A stretch of DNA of 23,789 bases, from contig JAZRXE010000071.1 of the NCBI GenBank assembly GCA_045600065.1, positions 1 to 23,789 on the forward strand. The letters are read 5' to 3'. The position numbers and the translations under genes were made by a program. Shown here one piece after another: positions 22,163 through 23,789 of the stretch; within the stretch, counting starts at the first letter, position 1; every line of letters starts with the position of its first letter. This DNA comes from RGIG2707 sp045600065 (GTDB lineage Bacteria; Bacillota; Clostridia; Peptostreptococcales; Anaerovoracaceae). The notes beneath the pieces were generated by a model. The model ran no database searches. It worked only from the letters and a program-made list of their open reading frames with translations, and was not told the DNA's origin.

Positions 22163-23041
22163 CTAAAGCTCAACCAGCTCGTATTCTCTGGAGCCTACGC
22201 CCAGCTTGGCAGCTGCTTCTATGGTATGAACGCCGTGACGGCTTTCCACTCTTTCGAGGAAATGAGCCTGGCCGGGATCTTCCTTGGCTGCGTAGATCAG
22301 ATCTATGCAGGCCTGGTCAACGGCAACGGGATCCAGAGACGCAAGTATGCCTATATCCTTCATGCAGGGATCCTCTGCAACGGCGCAGCAGTCGCAGTCT
22401 ACGGAAATGTTCTTCATGACATTGATGAAGGCCATGTTTCCGCCGAAGTACTTCACTACGGCAGAGGCTGCATCTGCCATGGATTCAAGGAATCTATCCT
22501 GCTCGGGCAGATTGTCCCACAGGGTCTCCTGATCAGCGACCTTGCCTGCCGAGTGGATGTAGGCCTTGCCTGCGGTAGAGGATACTCCTATGGACAGCTG
22601 CTTTAAAGCGCCGCCGTAGCCGCCCATGGGATGGCCCTTGAAATGGGACAGCACCAGCATGGAATCGTACTTTGCCAGGTTCTTGCCAACCAGATCCTTG
22701 TCCAGGATGAAGCCGTTTTCAACGGGCAGCTCCATGTCGGGACCCTCGGCATCCATAAGGTCGAACTTGAAATATCTGTCCCAGCCGTGCTTACTGATGG
22801 TCAGAAGATGCTTGTAGGTGGTATTTCTCTCGCCGGCATAGGCTGTGTTGCATTCCACAACTGTGCCGCCCACATAGTCGATTACGGGCTTCATAAAGTC
22901 CGGACGAAGGAAGTTCTGATTGCCCTGCTCTCCGGAATGGAGCTTGATAGCGATATTTCCGGGCAGATCCTTCTCCAGGATCTTGTACATTTCGATCATC
23001 TTTTCAGGGGTGATCTCTCTTGTAAAGTAAACTTTTGCCAT
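22163..23041 (-). CDS. DUF362 domain-containing protein
   Basis: The protein is 292 aa and spans a DUF362 domain. Typical segments are AIKLHSGEQGNQNFLRPDFM (residues 31-50), NTAYAGERNTT (65-75), LSHFKGHPMGGYGGALKQLS (131-150) and the cysteine-rich VDCDCCAVAEDPCMKDIGIL (214-233) followed by ASLDPVAVDQA. Many DUF362 proteins carry an extra 4Fe-4S ferredoxin insert in the middle; none is seen here. The cysteine cluster (Cys216, Cys218, Cys219 and Cys226) could bind a metal or cluster, which is inference. The biochemical role of the family is not settled. AGGAGG precedes the ATG. It lies 57 nt after yhbY. Confidence 0.88.
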   Translation of the reverse strand: MAKVYFTREITPEKMIEMYKILEKDLPGNIAIKLHSGEQGNQNFLRPDFMKPVIDYVGGTVVECNTAYAGERNTTYKHLLTISKHGWDRYFKFDLMDAEGPDMELPVENGFILDKDLVGKNLAKYDSMLVLSHFKGHPMGGYGGALKQLSIGVSSTAGKAYIHSAGKVADQETLWDNLPEQDRFLESMADAASAVVKYFGGNMAFINVMKNISVDCDCCAVAEDPCMKDIGILASLDPVAVDQACIDLIYAAKEDPGQAHFLERVESRHGVHTIEAAAKLGVGSREYELVEL

Positions 23042-23098
23042 GAAAACCTCCTGTTTCTGCTAAAATACTCTACGGTTATTATTCTGCAGACATCCTGT

Positions 23099-23401
23099 CT
23101 ATCCGCGGGCGCGGGGCAGTACTATCTGTTTGTTCTGAGGGTTTTCTCTGTAAAGCACGAATCTGCGTCCGATGGCCTGCACGAATTCCGCACCCAGCGC
23201 CTCTGCGGCACGGTTGGCAGTCTCTGCGATATCGATCTCGGTGTTGTTCTGTACCTTGACCTTTACCAGCTCGTGGGCCTTAAGATAATTGTCCATTTCC
23301 GTTATTGTATTGCCTGTCAGCTCGTTTTTTCCGATGTATACCGCAGGCTCCAGCTCGTGTGCCAGAGATTTAAGGTAAGATCTTTGCTTTCCTGTGAGCA
23401 T
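23099..23401 (-). CDS. yhbY: YhbY-type (CRM domain) RNA-binding protein
   Basis: This small CRS1-YhbY (CRM) domain protein is associated in other bacteria with assembly of the large ribosomal subunit. The frame is open to 23464, but the ATG at 23399-23401 is chosen: it follows CGGAG, lies just downstream of a promoter, and gives MLTGKQRSYLKSLAHELEPA and 100 aa, the usual size. The CRM features are present: VYIGKNELTGN (residues 21-31) with the exposed loop, HELVKVKVQNN (43-53), and IGRRFVLYREN (77-87). It is the first gene of the minus-strand group that continues with the DUF362 protein. Confidence 0.93.
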   Translation of the reverse strand: MLTGKQRSYLKSLAHELEPAVYIGKNELTGNTITEMDNYLKAHELVKVKVQNNTEIDIAETANRAAEALGAEFVQAIGRRFVLYRENPQNKQIVLPRARG

Positions 23402-23434
23402 TGTATTTCTCCGTTCGTACTGTTTTCCGAGTAT

Positions 23435-23464
23435 ATAATAATCCATATCAGGGGTGTTTTTCAA
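23435..23464 (-). promoter_or_regulatory. Promoter of yhbY
   Basis: On the minus strand TTGAAA (23459-23464) and TATTAT (23435-23440) are separated by 18 bp. Transcription would begin near 23428, about 27 nt before the chosen start codon, which argues against the longer reading frame from 23464. Confidence 0.65.
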
Positions 23465-23476
23465 GACAATAAAGCG

Positions 23477-23498
23477 GCGCAGCGCAAACTGCGCGCTG
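23477..23498. promoter_or_regulatory. Inverted repeat between two divergent promoters
   Basis: GCGCAG (23477-23482) and CTGCGC (23489-23494) flank 6 bases. An alternative pairing is CAGCGC (23480-23485) with GCGCTG (23493-23498). It lies between the yhbY -35 and the plus-strand -35 and could be a shared operator. No regulator is identified. Confidence 0.3.
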
Positions 23499-23523
23499 TA
23501 ATATATTCTTAAAGTTGGCTTAG

Positions 23524-23552
23524 TTGATTTTTCTGTACCTGTGGCATATATT
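23524..23552 (+). promoter_or_regulatory. Plus-strand promoter facing the right edge
   Basis: TTGATT (23524-23529) and TATATT (23547-23552) are separated by 17 bp. Transcription would start near 23559 and run through a structured leader to the gene starting at 23786. Confidence 0.65.
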
Positions 23553-23595
23553 ATTCATGCTGTAAGAAAAATACTTTGCGCAGAAAGGAAATACA

Positions 23596-23691
23596 ATGTC
23601 ATTTTCAGCAATGCCCGCTCCCGAATACAAAACCCCGCTTATCCCCGGAGATTTTCCCTGTGATAGGAGTTTGGCATGCGGAGAAAAATGA
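23596..23691 (+). CDS. Short leader ORF, 31 codons, doubtful
   Basis: An ATG preceded by GAAAGGAA opens a frame that begins MSFSAMPAPEYKTPLIPG and ends at TGA, 31 residues with five prolines. It lies inside the leader of the next plus-strand gene, upstream of a terminator. It could be a leader peptide used in attenuation. It also coincides almost exactly with the base-paired domain of the leader (its start and stop lie in the outer stem), so it may be a chance frame in a structured RNA. Confidence 0.25.
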   Translation: MSFSAMPAPEYKTPLIPGDFPCDRSLACGEK

Positions 23692-23773
23692 CGAAGCTTA
23701 AGCACAAACGGGCAGCAGGACCCGAATAAATGCAGAGATTCAGCCGCTTGTCGCAGGGACAGGCGGCTTTTTT
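23598..23773 (+). ncRNA. Structured leader RNA of unrecognised class, with terminator
   Basis: Three nested pairings can form. GTCATTTT (23598-23605) pairs with AAAATGAC (23685-23692). ATGCC (23611-23615) pairs with GGCAT (23673-23677). CTTATC (23638-23643) pairs with GATAGG (23662-23667, one G-U). A small hairpin follows, CGGG (23709-23712) with CCCG (23721-23724), then the intrinsic terminator. Aptamer-like domain, terminator, ribosome binding site and gene in that order resemble a riboswitch. I found no T-box AGGGTGG motif and no consensus of the common riboswitches. Confidence 0.45.
23742..23773 (+). terminator. Intrinsic terminator/attenuator before the last gene
   Basis: AGCCGCTTGTC (23742-23752) and GACAGGCGGCT (23758-23768) form an 11-bp stem with one G-U pair and a 5-nt loop, followed directly by six T. 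AAGGAG of the next gene begins at the very next base, so the terminator must be bypassed or regulated for that gene to be expressed from the upstream promoter. Confidence 0.8.
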
Positions 23774-23785
23774 AAGGAGTCAGAT

Positions 23786-23789
23786 ATGA
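23786..23789 (+). CDS. Start of a plus-strand gene cut by the right edge
   Basis: AAGGAG (23774-23779) is followed after 6 nt by ATG (23786-23788) and one more base. This is a well-placed ribosome binding site and start codon. The product cannot be known from the window. The promoter, structured leader and terminator upstream show that it is a regulated gene. Confidence 0.5.

Noticed and set aside
23520..23705. 61-codon minus-strand open frame near the right edge
   Set aside because: It overlaps the plus-strand promoter and leader, lacks a ribosome binding site and has no recognisable product.
23709..23768. T-box riboswitch in the last leader
   Set aside because: The hairpin and terminator resemble a T-box layout, but the conserved AGGGTGG-ACCGCG sequence is absent.

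Overview
The window reads as a chromosomal segment of a Firmicute, most likely a member of the Clostridia. The evidence is the gene order (rpmG-secE-nusG-rplKAJL-rpoBC-rpsLG-fusA-tuf on one strand), an S12 with the Firmicutes-type N-terminal insertion (139 aa), a zinc-type L33, an L10 leader of the Firmicutes kind, AGGAGG-type ribosome binding sites and sigma-A-like promoters. The genus cannot be fixed from the sequence alone. All recognised genes are on the minus strand except one plus-strand gene whose first codon lies at the right edge. I see no rRNA, tRNA, CRISPR array or intact insertion sequence.

Region 1 (about 1-14640, minus) is the core transcription and translation superoperon. It runs rpmG, secE, nusG, rplK, rplA, rplJ, rplL, rpoB, rpoC, rpsL, rpsG, fusA and the first 30 codons of tuf. 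A strong promoter precedes rpmG, a second lies between rplL and rpoB behind an attenuator-like hairpin, a third precedes rpsL, and a possible fourth for tuf is buried in the end of fusA. RNA control elements include an L10 leader before rplJ and hairpins before rplK, rplA, rpsL and rpsG. rpsG starts at GTG and rpoC at TTG.

Region 2 (14640-18045, minus) is a four-gene, translationally overlapping operon: an ECF-type sigma factor, a six-helix membrane protein with a charged cytoplasmic N-terminus (possible anti-sigma), an ABC ATPase and an ABC-2 permease. It ends in an intrinsic terminator at 14831-14852. A REP-like palindrome with four short TAAGACAGG copies lies between the permease and that terminator. 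The 432-base gap upstream of the sigma gene is GC-rich, full of potential stems and has no convincing gene.

Region 3 (18478-23401, minus) holds yhbY, a DUF362 protein, a zinc-ribbon (DUF4428-like) protein, a SurA-N-like lipoprotein, ridA and a MATE efflux pump. The pump has an unusual 127-residue acidic, alanine-rich C-terminal tail. Its promoter overlaps a perfect 14-bp inverted repeat that also contains its ribosome binding site.

Region 4 (23465-23789) is a divergent promoter region. A plus-strand promoter is followed by a leader of roughly 225 nt with nested pairings, a 31-codon ORF and an intrinsic terminator just before the ribosome binding site of the gene that starts at 23786. This looks like a riboswitch or attenuator of a class I do not recognise. 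It and the MATE control region are the best candidates for something new here.
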